Both the position numbers and the translations under genes were made by a program. Below, one piece after another: positions 36,501 through 47,743 of a stretch of 64,000 bases of DNA. Within the stretch, counting starts at the first letter, position 1, and each line of letters starts with the position of its first letter. The notes beneath the pieces were generated by a model, which worked only from the letters and a program-made list of their open reading frames with translations, made no database searches and was not told the origin of the DNA. Source of the stretch: Crotalaria pallida (Eukaryota; Streptophyta; Magnoliopsida; Fabales; Fabaceae); NCBI GenBank assembly GCA_037953625.1, contig CM075655.1, forward strand, positions 124,255,001 to 124,319,000. Reading direction: 5' to 3'.

Positions 36501-38265
36501 AACACAGAAATTGGTGAAGAATGTAGCGTATTGCCTCATTTTTCTTAGTATCACAGAAATGAAAGCTTTTTCTTAAGAATGACAAATGTTGTTCTAAATC
36601 ATTATATGGTACAGCACGGAATGTCACTATGTCTTATTAGAGCAAAAGTCCATGTTGAGAATGATGTGTGTTGGCCTAAATCATTGTATGAGCATGGTTG
36701 CTTGTGTATTTTGGCAAATGCACCCTCTTCACATGATAGATATGTTTGACCCATTTCAGGATTACAAGTGATGTTGTGATAGTAACAGGCTAACAGACTT
36801 CCAAAACCTTAAATGAAGGAGCAAACTATACATATTTCAATGTGGTAAAAATTATGTCTTTTTAAGAGAAAAAATTTACATTGGTGTATCTATATTAGGG
36901 TTTAATTGTATATTTATGAATTGTGTTTCAGCTCAACAAACACCTGTAAAGGAAAATTGCTATAGAAATCAAATGTGGCACATTTATTAGAAACTTTCAC
37001 TACAAACAATGTCAGACTTGCAGCAAATTCTGTATAGCGAGCTATATTATGTTTAGAAGGAGGAAACCAAATTTCTGTTCAATAACAATTTCAAATAGAG
37101 TAAAGTTTATGTCTTTGCAAGAGCAGAACACCATAATATTAGTGATTCTCCCTAGAGTTTAATTGTATATTTATGCATCGTGTTTAAGTAATCAGGTCGA
37201 TAAACACCTATCAAGCAAAATTAATTAAAAAAATTGAATGCTCAGGTTAATAACTCTACTTCAAACAATGTTATATTTGCAGCAAATTCTGCATAGCCAG
37301 CTCTATTAAGTTTATAATTATGTCTTTGTAAGAGCAAATTACCATGCTTATAATGAAAAGAGAGCATAATACCATGATACTAATAGAGTTTCTACCAATT
37401 AATATATAACTATCAGCATGTCATTATCTTGAAGAATAACCTAGCTTAGAAACTCCTATCCATTACTGAAATTACTACTGGTTTGCAATGTTTCTAATTT
37501 TGGTTGCGTTGTTTATATCGCGATAACTCCTTGGAAAAAGGTGATCATATGTTATCATGTACAACAAGGGCATGGCCACAAATTATCAGTAAGACTTCAC
37601 TGTCTCTGTCTCTTGGAAGTATTTTGGTTAAGGGAATAAAATAAAAGTTGAAAGCACAAAAGGCTATGTATCATAGAGAAATTAGCATGTTCCAAATAAA
37701 TGAGAGATATGTCCTAAAAGATTTATGCTCAAATTACAAGCCCAAATTCATCTCTTAATATAGTATATGGTATCTTTCGCTTATTATTCTCCTTCTACTT
37801 GTTTGAGTTGTTTCCTTTCAATATAAATTCACATCAATAGCTCATCTAAAATGATTTTATGTTCTTTTAAATTTAAATCAGTGAATGAGTTTAGTTGGTG
37901 AATAATGAATATGAATATAGACTAGAGAGAGAGAGGGAGAGAGGGAGAGATGAAAAAGGACTCACTTCATGTCCATGGTTTGAGAAGGAGGAGAATGAGA
38001 GGGACTTGGAATCCGAGATTTGGAAGGAAGAACAGAGCTATGTCTTGGAATCCGAGTGAGGAGGCTCATGACCGTGATGAGGTTGACGCTTGACAAGTGG
38101 AACACCAAAGTCAAACTAAGAACTCCGAACCCAACGGATCTCAAACACTCTTGTCCTTCGTAGTGAATGAATTAGAGAGCAACTCTTATAGATTTCAACT
38201 ACCTACTTTCCCATGATTCTAAACCAAATAAACTGCCAACAAATTTAACTGAACCAATCTATGCA
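33540..38265. repeat. Segmental duplication unit 1 (MFS gene copy A)
   Basis: The block from just past the RCE1 stop to upstream of MFS copy A is repeated at about 39985-44115. Matches include the non-coding left edge (TTGTAAAAAATTTTAA, TGTTATTTTTCTTGGT), all four MFS exons, introns (GAATGATGTGTGTTGG) and the upstream region (CAAACACT, AATAAACTGCCA, TGAACCAAT). The left edge starts about 30 bases past the RCE1 stop, so the RCE1 3'UTR was copied along. Confidence 0.85.
34545..38069 (-). CDS. UNE2-like MFS transporter, copy A, 4 exons
   Basis: Major facilitator superfamily membrane transporter of the plant group including UNE2 (At1g78130) and At2g18590; the substrate is not established. Exons on the minus strand: 38069-37966, 36386-35766, 35572-35397, 35143-34545, GT-AG with phases 2, 2, 1. 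Total 1500 bases, 499 residues. Conserved: MERADENLLPSVYKEV near the first membrane helix; RAINGFGLAIVIPALQSFIAD in the N half; and GGSIADKL in the C half, resembling MFS motif A. About 12 hydrophobic segments. The start is ATG at 38069; the open frame upstream offers only TTG. It gives 34 residues rich in Ser, Pro and Arg before MDMKRQIFG, which could be an organelle targeting peptide; an alternative start is MDMK. Copy B (40695-43909) lacks this extension. Confidence 0.88.
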
Positions 38266-38902
38266 CGTATTTTGTTATTTATAGTAGTACTTTTTTTTGG
38301 CACTATTCATAGTTTTCAAATTCTATTTAATCGTATGTTTCTCTAACCTATACACTCATGCGTACGCATATGATAAATAATTATAAAAAATAAATTTATA
38401 TTAAAAAGCTAAAACATTATTATTTGATTCATTAAATGCCTCATTTTAATATAAAAATTTATCTTTTCATATTTAATTACATTGATACATACTGCGAGTG
38501 TGAGGTTCATCTTTAAAAACAATGAAAATTCCAGGGTAAATAATAAAGGAAAAGTGTGGGATGGGAATCAGTCTCCTCAAATGAAGTACTCACTCGTTGA
38601 GAATATAAGGAAAAAAATTAAGCTAATTAAAGAAATTAGTTGATTATATTTAATTTTATAAAATTTATAAAAAAGTAAATGTATTTTAGAAAAATAATAT
38701 TGAAAATGAAACAAAAATTAATTGAGATAATTATTTTCCATAAATGTTTTACGAAGTAAGATTGAGTATAAAAAGATTTAAGAAGGTTGATTATTTTTTT
38801 TTTACATTATATTTTAAATCAAAATAAATATTTTTTTTAAATTTTAAAACCGGAGGGATTACTACCTTGTATCCATACTGCATATTTGAGGACTAGGGTT
38901 TT
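38266..38902. other. Spacer between transporter copies, left part
   Basis: AT-rich. 38590-38860 looks like a decayed Stowaway family-A MITE (GAGAATATAAGGAAAAAAAT to AAAACCGGAGGG). No gene. Confidence 0.45.
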
Positions 38903-39550
38903 GGCTCTGTTCGGCAACACGAGCTAGGAGCTTTTTAGCTAGCTATGAGCTTTTAGATTCAATCAATAAGCTACTAGCTCCGTTCGGTGAATACAAATTA
39001 GAAGGAGCTTATAGCTTTTAAAAGAGGAGCTTGTAGCTTTTGAAAGCTAGCTTTTAGAAAGCTACTTGAAGTAGCTTTCTAGAAACTAAACTAGCTTTCA
39101 ATAATTCATATACCAATTATACCCTCAAACAAAATTTAAAATTATTTTACTACCCTTTAATTAATTATTAATTTAATAATTTTGTTATAATTAATTAATT
39201 AACTACATAATTAATAAATTAATAAAAAAATGAATTTAATTAATTATAATTTAATAATTTTTATATTTTATTAATTAATTAATTAAATATTTATTTAATA
39301 AATAAAGAAAAAAATTTTGAAAAATATAAAATAATAAAATGTCACATGTCCTTTTTGGTCATTTAATAACTTTTAGCTACTTCAAAAGCTAGTTTTGCCG
39401 AACAACACTATTTTAAATAGTCAACTAAACAGCTATAAGCTCTCAGCTAAAAGCTCATAGCTCCTAGCTAGCTTAACAGCTACAAGCTAGAAGCTCATAG
39501 CTACAAGTCACAAACTCACAGCTACAAGTTAGTTTTGCCAAACAGACCCT
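38903..39550. mobile_element. hAT-like MITE (TAGCT-rich family), copy 2
   Basis: Best copy of this family. The left end GGCTCTGTTCGGCAACACG pairs with the right end TAGTTTTGCCAAACAGACCC. Subterminal regions are packed with AGCTTTTAGCT-type words and the centre is AATTAATT-rich. It sits between the two transporter copies. No clean TSD was found. Confidence 0.7.
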
Positions 39551-40694
39551 TTATTAAATGTTTCAATTTAATATCACTTCTTCCTTTATAACTACCTACA
39601 AAGAAAGAAAGAATATTAAATGTAAAAAGTATACTTAATGTATATTTTGGAACTGGATTCTCTGACTTCAATTTTGGTGCAGACATCAATCTAATCATCA
39701 AAAGTTTATCTATCATTTTTTTTCTAAATTTAATTATAAAAGAAAATACCTTTAAGGGTTAAAATTTCATGCAGTCAGTGAAGTGACCGTAGAGAATTCA
39801 TCGTGGATTTGATGATGACGGTACGAAGATCTTAGTATCTCACATCCTTAGATTTGTCCTTTCTCACATTCGCCCAAACAAACGTGGAACCTATTATCGT
39901 CTTCTCGATATTAGCCTTTCCTCCTAAAGTTTTAAATTCTGCTTAGAATTCGTAGTTTTTTCTTTCCTTCAAAATTTTCATATTATTTCAACAAAGCTTG
40001 AATGGCCTATCATGGATTGTAAAAAATTTTAATATTCGCATTTTCCTTTCATCGTATTGTTATTTTTCTTGGTAGAGGAATAGGACTAGTTCCTAAGAGT
40101 CTAAGACCACTAAGCGTAACTAAATCTAATCCAAATACCAAACATATGGGATGTTATTTGTGAGTTTTGTGCTTCATTCAAACCACAGCATTTCAATATT
40201 TGAAATAAAAATAAAGTTATATATCATGAGGAATTCAATGAAATATTTTCTCCGAGGTTGTTATTAGCGAGTGTTCAGTTGTTCTAGTACACTTCATGAT
40301 CAGAAGCAATAAGAATGTACTGTGAAGCTAATCCAAACAAGCAAATTCAATTCAATGTATAATTGTATATCATAGTGTACAACAAGATGATAGTGCCGCA
40401 AACAGTGTGAGCGTAACAGCATATACTCTTGAGGCTGTATGCTACTTCAAGAGTAAGCGCAATGGCTCAAAACGAGTTCGTTCTTCATTTAGCACCCTAT
40501 CCATGTTGGAACCATGAGTGTATTATTCAAATAAAACAAATGGTTTCAAATGTTTAGTGTATGGTGAGGAAGGTGATGCCACATGTATGTATGAGAATGA
40601 GTGCAACTAGGATCCAAGTCACAGACAGAGGAGAGCTAGAGGGCACCCTCAACAAGATTTACCGAATTGATGATATATAAAAAAAAAAGGTGTC

Positions 40695-43311
40695 TCATTT
40701 CATCTCCTCCTCTTTCACTGCAAGCATTCTTGCATTTTCACGGTCCCGCTTAAAAAAATGGTATAGTGGTGTGTAGCACAAACTGCACAATCCAAATGGG
40801 ACTGCCATCATGGAAACAAGGCCCTTGGACAAGGCAAGAGCTTCTGGTGTAGATCCTTTAATGGGATCAACGGACTTTGAATTATAGCCAAACATTTTCT
40901 CAGAAAGAATTCCAACTAGGGGAGCCGCGATGGAAGAGAACGAGCCTTCACAAGCTCGATCAAACGCATAAATCATCGTCCGGTGTTTGACAGGGACAAC
41001 CTCAGCGAACATAGGGGCATTTGCAGCCGATGTATTCCAGCTGATAGTTAGGCCCATTAAAAAGAGGGTAACACCAAAGGTAATATAACTACTGATTGAC
41101 TGGGGGATCACCCTAAGAAGAAACCATGAGAATGGAATGCCCATAAAGGCACTGAACTGTGCACACATTATACGAGCAGAGTTGGGGTAGACTAGTGACA
41201 ATTTATCAGCTATCGATCCACCCATGAAGGAGCCTAATGCACATCCAGTAGCAAAGAGACTCAGCAGGGTCGCTGAAGTATTATTATCAAAACCTGCACC
41301 ATGAACCAATTTATCACATGTCTAGAAAGCATAGAAAAGATCATGGTTTGAATTTATTTATATAGCATATTAGGCTATTAATGATCTTGTCTTTCAGAAG
41401 AAATTTCAGAAAATGGTAAAACGTGGGTGTTTATTGTACTGCTTTCAAACAAGGACAAAACATGTGTAATAACAACTGTTACGTTATATTTTCATTGATG
41501 AGCATGTATACTTGTTATGGTCTCGTTAAAAAATTACACAACACTTATCAACAAATTTTAGCATCTTAATGTAAAGAAGCTGGCTTCGTGCTCACCAATT
41601 AGTTCAAACCACATTGTGAAGAACACCATGGCAGTCCATGGTAGTGACCCAATAATTCCCTGTAAGACAATTATTTGAAATGTCCGCACTTTGATCACAG
41701 CTTTCAAGGCAGTCCAAGAATCCTTCCAAACTGATGATGCACTAGCATTGCCTTTATAGATTGAGTCATCCCTGCTGACAAACAGATGATTTACCAACAA
41801 TTAACAATCAAAGAGCTTTCATAGTAATTTGTTTAGTTCGTTATTCATGAGGACGAAAACAAACAAGTTGGAAGCAGTTAAGATTTCAGAATGTACCGAA
41901 AGTTGTGCTCATGATGTAAAAAGCATTACCTCTCTGAACTATCCGTAACATCATTAATGGCTGTAAATCTTTGTCTTGGGTCAACTACATATAGGAGAAC
42001 AAGGAATCCAACTATTGCACTTAAAGTTGCCATTAGAATGAAGGCACAACGCCATCCTTGTATGCCCCAAAATTGGTGGCCAGCCATGATTGTTGCGAAA
42101 ACACCGCCACCTATGCCTCCTATGTGGCCAATAAGGCTTAACAATCCAAATCCAGTGCCCCTCCCTCCATCCTTGTAGCTATCAGCTATGAAAGACTGAA
42201 GTGTTGGAATAACAATTGCCAAACCAAAGCCATTTATAGCTCTCCAGAATGCAACCTGCAGAAAATGCTGGCTAGCACCCACAGCAGCTGTAGATAAGGC
42301 CCAGCAGAAAGTTCCCATAGCAAGAATTGTCTGGCGATCATAGTTTATAACAAGTATACCAGCAACTGGAGATGATAGACCCCGAACAAAGTTCCTAATG
42401 AAAGTGAGGTAGCCCAAATCAGACGGCCCTGCATTAAATGCTACACTAACTTCTTTATACACCGATGGAAGAAGATTTTCATCAGCACGCTCCATAATAG
42501 CGGCCAGGTTGATAAGAAAGAGCGAGAGAGGCACACCAAATATCGTCCTGTGATTTTTTATTTTATGGTAAGGCCAAATTAGAAATAAAGAAGGAAAAGG
42601 GTAAGCCATAACTGCATATCACTATTTCTAATCAGTCACAGAAATTTAAAAAAGGAAACGGAAAAAACACATTTAGAACATGCAAAATTAGGTGAAGAAT
42701 GCAATCTAGGTCCTTATGTAATATCACAGATTCACAGAAAATAATAGTTTCTTAAGGAAGATTGCAAATACATATTTATACTAAACCCTTTCAAGAATGA
42801 CATGTGTTGTTCTTAACCATTATACAGTACAGTACACTCTGTCTTGTTAGAGCAGATTTCATGTTGAGAATGATGTGTGTTGGTCTAAAATTCTAAATCA
42901 TTATATGAGCATGGTTGCTTGTGTGTTATTTCCATTGCCTCCTCTTTTTACATAAGAGACAAGTTTGACCCATTTAAGAACTGCAAGTAATGTTGAGATT
43001 GTAACAGCTTTTCAAAAACCTTTAATGAAAGAACAAATCATAAAGTGAGGTTGACACAATTATATTTATGTTTCTCTTTTAGAGTTGTATTAGGTTTTAA
43101 AAAAAAAAAAAAAAAAACACTTGTAAAGGAAAATTACTATAAAAATTGAATGCTGCAGATTTACAAGAAACTCCACTCCAAAGAATGTCAGTTTTGCAAA
43201 TTTTGTATATCAATCTATAATAAGAAGTTGTTTGTTACAGACTATATTTTAGGAAAAACGGTTATTGCTACTCCAAAAAATAATCATTTACCACTATAAA
43301 ACCAGATTTCC

Positions 43312-43370
<59 letters not shown>

Positions 43371-43909
43371 TGTGTGTGTGCTTTTAAATACTGAAAAATT
43401 TATGTTTTTGCAAGAGCAGAGCAGAACACCATTATATTAGTGTTCCTACCTTAGAGTTTAATTGCATACTATATTTGCAGTGTGTTTCAGGAATCAGGTC
43501 AAAGAACATCTGTCAAGGAATATAACTCTCTGAAAATTGAATGTTCAGATTCATAAGAAACTCTACTTCAAACAGTGTTCCAGCAAATTCTGCATAGCGA
43601 ACTATACTAAATTGAGAAGTAATAAAAACCAAATTTCCAACTATATGATAGAGTTTCTAACACCATAATATTAGAGTTTCTACCACTACCAGTAAATATA
43701 TGATAGGTGTATGAATAGCCACAAAATAAGGTATGAATATGGTTATATAAGCAAACATTTTTATCACTCGTATACTAAAATCAGTTTTCTGTTATGGCAA
43801 TAGGAATCAAATAAAAGTTGTAAGCCAAAAGGCTATATCATATATATAGAAAGAAATATATAATAAAAATAGATGAGAGAGAGGGAGAAAGGACTCACTT
43901 CATGTTCAT
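40695..43909 (-). CDS. UNE2-like MFS transporter, copy B, 4 exons, shortened N-terminus
   Basis: Tandem paralogue of copy A. Exons on the minus strand: 43909-43899, 42547-41930, 41771-41596, 41293-40695, same phases. Total 1404 bases, 467 residues, no internal stop. The membrane core is nearly the same (MERADENLLPSVYKEV, FGLAIVIPTLQSFIADSYKD, GGSIADKLSLVYPNSARIM). Exon 1 codes only MNMK. At the place of copy A's start codon this copy has AAG instead of ATG, and a TAG follows a few codons later, so the 34-residue N-terminal extension cannot be made. Intron 1 carries a long (AT)n tract. Open frames suggest both copies are functional, or copy B has lost only its targeting region. Confidence 0.86.
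43314..43380. repeat. (AT)n(TG)n microsatellite in intron 1 of MFS copy B
   Basis: About 50 bases of TA dinucleotide followed by CTCTG and a TG run. Copy A lacks it, so it expanded after the duplication. Confidence 0.9.
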
Positions 43910-44174
43910 GGGTTTGGATGGAAGAATAGCGCTATGGCCTATGATGAAATCCGACTAAGGCCCTTGACCGTGATGATGAGACTGACGTTTGAAAGACCAA
44001 GTCAAACTAAGCCTTCAAACCCGCGCCAATGCCAGAGATCTCAAACACTTCCGTCGTTAACTTAACAACAAATAAATAAATAAACTGCCATCAACTTTAA
44101 GTGAACCAATAAACATGCTCCTAGTGGTAAATAAAAGCTCCAAACGTACATAAGGAGTATATGTTTTTTTTTTT

Positions 44175-44290
44175 CCGATCTGGTTCCCCAAGTACTATCT
44201 AGGTACATCCGGATCCGAACCGGGTTACATACCTGACTTCGGCAGGTGAATCTCCCAACATGAATTTTCTGCTCTACCGTTCCTACTCAT
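44175..44290 (-). mobile_element. tRNA-derived SINE
   Basis: The minus strand reads GAACGGTAGAGCAG (A-box-like) and then ACCCGGTTCGGATCCGG, a good B box, and ends at a poly-A tract (plus-strand T run at 44165-44174). Length and layout fit a SINE. No TSD was confirmed. Confidence 0.65.
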
Positions 44291-44544
44291 CCCCCCATTG
44301 TTTAAGATAAATTATTTGCCAATTATACACTCATAAGTTTTTCATATCAATCATAATCTCATGAAAAATATCAAGGATCAATCCTAATCTCATGAAAAAT
44401 GATCTAAAGATATACTTAAAGAGACCTACACATCTTATAAGACTATATTGTGACATTTATTAATTACTATATTCTTTTATTTTATTTTAATTTAAAAAAT
44501 AATAAGTGTCAAAATTTTGTTGACATATTTATATATAAACCTTT

Positions 44545-44730
44545 TTTTTTGGCAGGTGGTGTTTGGCTTTCGCACTTTGACGGCCCAACTAAATCCACCC
44601 CGACCCTACGGAACTCCACTTTGTGAGCAGGGGTCTCCCAACGCGTGCCTCTCCGTTCCCATGGGTGTCAAACTCGAGACCTCATAATTAAGGAACCTGG
44701 TGAGTTGCCACTAAACCAACAACACGTTGG
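44545..44730 (-). mobile_element. SINE with perfect 16-bp TSD
   Basis: Flanked by identical TTATATATAAACCTTT at 44529-44544 and 44731-44746. On the minus strand the 5' end AACCAACGTGTTGTTGG is followed by TTTAGTGGCAACTC (A-box-like) and GGTCTCGAGTTTGACA (B-box-like). It ends in GGTGTTTGGC-type sequence (as read on plus) and poly-A. Relatives are at 47100-47305 and 5268-5375. Confidence 0.85.
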
Positions 44731-45899
44731 TTATATATAAACCTTTATATAGATCTTTCAATCATTTCTCTAATCTCATATATATGCCATGCAAATAATT
44801 GTTGAATTGCTTTATTTATTTACTTTTTCAATTTTATTTTCCTATATGATAAATTATGACTTATCCACAAATAATACGATGGTCCAAAACCAACCAATAA
44901 TTTAGTACTGTTTTTTCATTAGTATTACTTCCTTACATCCCTTCATTTATCAACTTATTTTTTTTGTCTTTGTTATTTATAAGATTCATTCCACTTTTTA
45001 ATATTATTTAATTATTTTTTTACAAATATTTTTTTTTCTCGTCACTTTTTATACTTTCAATAATAATTATATGGTATTACTATTATAGTTAAAATGCATT
45101 AAATTTTTACACTATTTAATTATTTCTCAATCATTATGAATAACATCAAACTGCATTATTTTTTAAACAGATATAATATTTTTAAAGTTGAGCCATATAT
45201 ATACATTAAAAATTATAATTAATATATTTATTTGAGTTAAATTTATATATTTTTCATATTTTGTTATTTGCAATATTGTTTTGTAAAACAATAATTAATG
45301 TTGTATTGATTTTGTAAAAGGAATTTACAAAATAAACAAATTTTTAATTAAGTGTGACTTTTAAATAATAATATAACTACTTATCTTGATATGGGTATTT
45401 CAATTAAGTGTGAATTTTAACTGTAATCCGATGAAATATATCTTAAGTAAAACATCCCATTTAAAGAGCAATGGATTTGTAGAGCAATAAAGAAATATGC
45501 AGAAATCAAAGGTTAAAAAATTCATATTTAATAACAATATAGTGAAAAAAATAAGTTTATAATTCATCTTTAACTTTGGTTTGATGTAATTAAAAAAAAA
45601 GGATGAAACAAAATGAAAAGGGCAAAACATGAAGTTTTAGAATAGGTTACAATAAAGCATAAAGCATAAGCATAAGTATAAACTCTTTTTCTTTGTGTTA
45701 ATTAAGAGTACATTTTCCGGTTTGAAATATAATAAAAAAAATATATATTTTTTTAAATATAAGTAAAAGTAAATAACATTTTTAAATATTGTTTCATTTT
45801 TAGTGCTATTTTTTAAAAATATACCTAGAAAATTGTTACACTCATTTAATTTTTTTTCATTCCAAACATTACTTTCCTAAAATACATATATTTTTATAA

Positions 45900-45984
45900 G
45901 GCTTAATTGCATTGTTGATCTTTTATCTTATTTTCAAGATTCACTTTGATCTTTTATTTTTTTTTAAAAAAAATAATTTTGGTC

Positions 45985-46027
<43 letters not shown>

Positions 46028-46233
46028 TTTCCAGAATAATCCGGCTGCATCCGGCGTCGGGTCTTTAATCCGGTAATGAAAGAGAATGTTGTAGTGAAAT
46101 CTAACCTTATTTTGACGGAAGGACCAAATTGAATCATTCTAAAAAAGTAAAGAACAGAAATTATTCAAAAAAATAATAAAGGACCAAAGTGAATCTTGAA
46201 AATAAGATAAATAACTAATAATGCAATTAAGCC
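45900..46233. mobile_element. Mutator-like foldback element nested in a MITE
   Basis: A 334-bp element with perfect terminal GGCTTAATTGCATT and AATGCAATTAAGCC and long paired arms (TCTTATTTTCAAGATTCACT against AGTGAATCTTGAAAATAAGA). It is flanked by a 9-bp direct repeat with one mismatch: TTTTTATAA at 45891-45899 and TTTTGATAA at 46234-46242. The centre holds an (AG)n tract (45988-46024) and a short GC-rich piece, not recognised. No transposase. Confidence 0.75.
45988..46024 (+). repeat. (AG)n microsatellite
   Basis: About 37 bases of AG dinucleotide inside the MULE-like element. Confidence 0.95.
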
Positions 46234-46551
46234 TTTTGATAAATTTTAAAAAAATTAAATACAATTAACTAATTTTCTTAATAAGCATGATTTTTGTTTT
46301 TTTTACTTATATTCTACATCGTCGAAAATATTTTTTTACCAAGTGTGCGAAAATTTTATCTTTAGGGCTCTCTTTAGCATTTAAAAAAAAATCAAATAAG
46401 AGTAAAACACTTTTTTTAAGGGACCAAAGATAAAATCTTTGCCTTTTTTTTCATTTTCGAGAATTTAAAAAAACATTTTTTTCAACATCATTTAATTATA
46501 TTTGAAAATGTAATTAGTGCTTCACTTGTTAATATTTTTCTATTTATATAC

Positions 46552-46801
46552 TCCCTCGGGCTTGAAATATAAGTAAAAAAAAACATACATCTTTTAGTTT
46601 AAAATATAAGCAAAATTAATCAACTTTCATAAAACATTCCTAGAAAATTGTTATCTTATTTAATTTTTGTTTTATTCTCAATGCAACTTTCCTAAAATAC
46701 CTCTATTTTTTTATAAATTTGAGAAAATTTAATACGATCGATTAACCTCCTTAATAAGCATAAAATTAGTTAGTTTTACTTATAATTCGAGCCGGAAAGA
46801 G
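46552..46801. mobile_element. Stowaway-like MITE (family A)
   Basis: TA-bounded. Begins CTCCCTCGGGCTTGAAATAT and ends TTATAATTCGAGCCGGAAAGAG. Typical family-A interior with a small deletion. Confidence 0.8.
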
Positions 46802-47099
46802 TATGCTTTAAATTTCTGATTGATCATTAAATTGGTAAAGTACAAATTTAAGATATTTATATTTAGGGTGTTGCTAACAAGTGTTTTTAGGATACTTGTT
46901 AAGGAATACAAAATAAATAAACAGGTGTTGAAAAACTAAATTTAATAATTTTCGATATCCTAAACTTATTATTTCAAATTAAAAACAAAAAGCACTTTTG
47001 GTTGCTTAAACAATGGCCTAATGATATTAGTTTGCAATTTTTTTTATATTTATTAAAACCAATTTGTTTCCTTTTTAACCATGGTTAATCCAATAACTA

Positions 47100-47305
47100 T
47101 TGGTTTAATTTTTTGTCGAAACCAGGTGGTGTCTGGGTTTCACATTTTTTGTGGCTCAACTAATTCATCTCGAATCCGCAAACTGTGCAAGTCTTTGACT
47201 CAAAAATATGGATCCTCCTCAAAAATTATTGTCTCACTAAAACTTGAACCTTTGACTCCCTACACACCCAGTTAATTTTCACTGGGTCAATCCACTTGTC
47301 TTCCC
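47100..47305 (-). mobile_element. SINE-like copy, relative of 44545-44730
   Basis: The plus strand starts AACCAGGTGGTGTCTGGGTT, parallel to GGCAGGTGGTGTTTGGCTTT of the 44.5-kb SINE. It then has ATCTCGAATCCGC and AACTTGAACCTTTGACTC, the latter the inverse of a B-box-like AGGTTCAAGTT. Decayed; TSD not seen. Confidence 0.55.
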
Positions 47306-47571
47306 ATTTTTTAAACATCGCATATCTCGCCTTCCCATGGTATTACTGGATGTACTGTATTTAATATTTTTAATTTGAACCTGATAAATAAAAGACATAA
47401 ATGGTGCATTGTCGAGTGTGATATGGATTTGATGACGACGAAATGAGAATCTCACGTTGTTGCCTCACATACCTTTCTTACAAGTTACAAGCGCCCAAGT
47501 GGCCGCCAAGCAAGCGTGGTAGTGTGGAACCTGTTCTGAATTTTATTTTATTTTTTTTTAATTTTTTTTTT

Positions 47572-47743
47572 CCATGATCGGAGTCTCCACTGCCGACCGT
47601 AGTGACTAATCTCCTCGCTAGCTTGTAGGCACCTATAATGGGTGGGACAACTGGCCCCAAGATTTAACGCTGCTGCATGCACAAGGCAGGATTCGAACAC
47701 CTGACCTTGCTTAAGCGTGGATCAATCCCTACCACTGAACCAC
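47572..47743 (-). mobile_element. tRNA-derived SINE with strong pol III boxes
   Basis: The minus strand reads AGTGGTTCAGTGGTAGGGATT (A-box region) and GGTGTTCGAATCC, a textbook B box (plus 47689-47701). A 100-bp body follows and ends in a poly-A run (plus-strand T run at 47562-47571). Flanks are T- and A-rich, so a TSD cannot be read reliably. Confidence 0.75.

Larger units (their letters stand above)
39985..44115. repeat. Segmental duplication unit 2 (MFS gene copy B)
   Basis: Second unit of the tandem duplication; see 33540-38265. The RCE1 coding sequence itself is not present here, only sequence like its 3' flank. A short match to a third place (39780-39900 against 47410-47545, sharing GGATTTGATGA.GACG and GTGGAACCT) suggests the original unit extended further upstream of the transporter and was later broken up by insertions. 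Confidence 0.8.
45716..46320. mobile_element. Stowaway-like MITE (family A), split by a MULE
   Basis: Starts TTTTCCGGTTTGAAATATAA. It contains the family-A interior (AAAATTGTTA, CATTCCAAACATTACTTTCC), is interrupted at 45900-46233, and resumes with TAAATTTTAAAAAAATTAAA to end near TTATATTCTACATCG. Degenerate ends. Confidence 0.65.

Noticed and set aside
38070..38144. Longer N-terminus for MFS copy A
   Set aside because: The frame is open but contains no ATG before 38069; the apparent start is TTG.
47689..47743. B box and A box considered as a tRNA gene
   Set aside because: No cloverleaf can be formed with a proper acceptor stem and anticodon arm, and a long body with poly-A follows, so a SINE is the better call.
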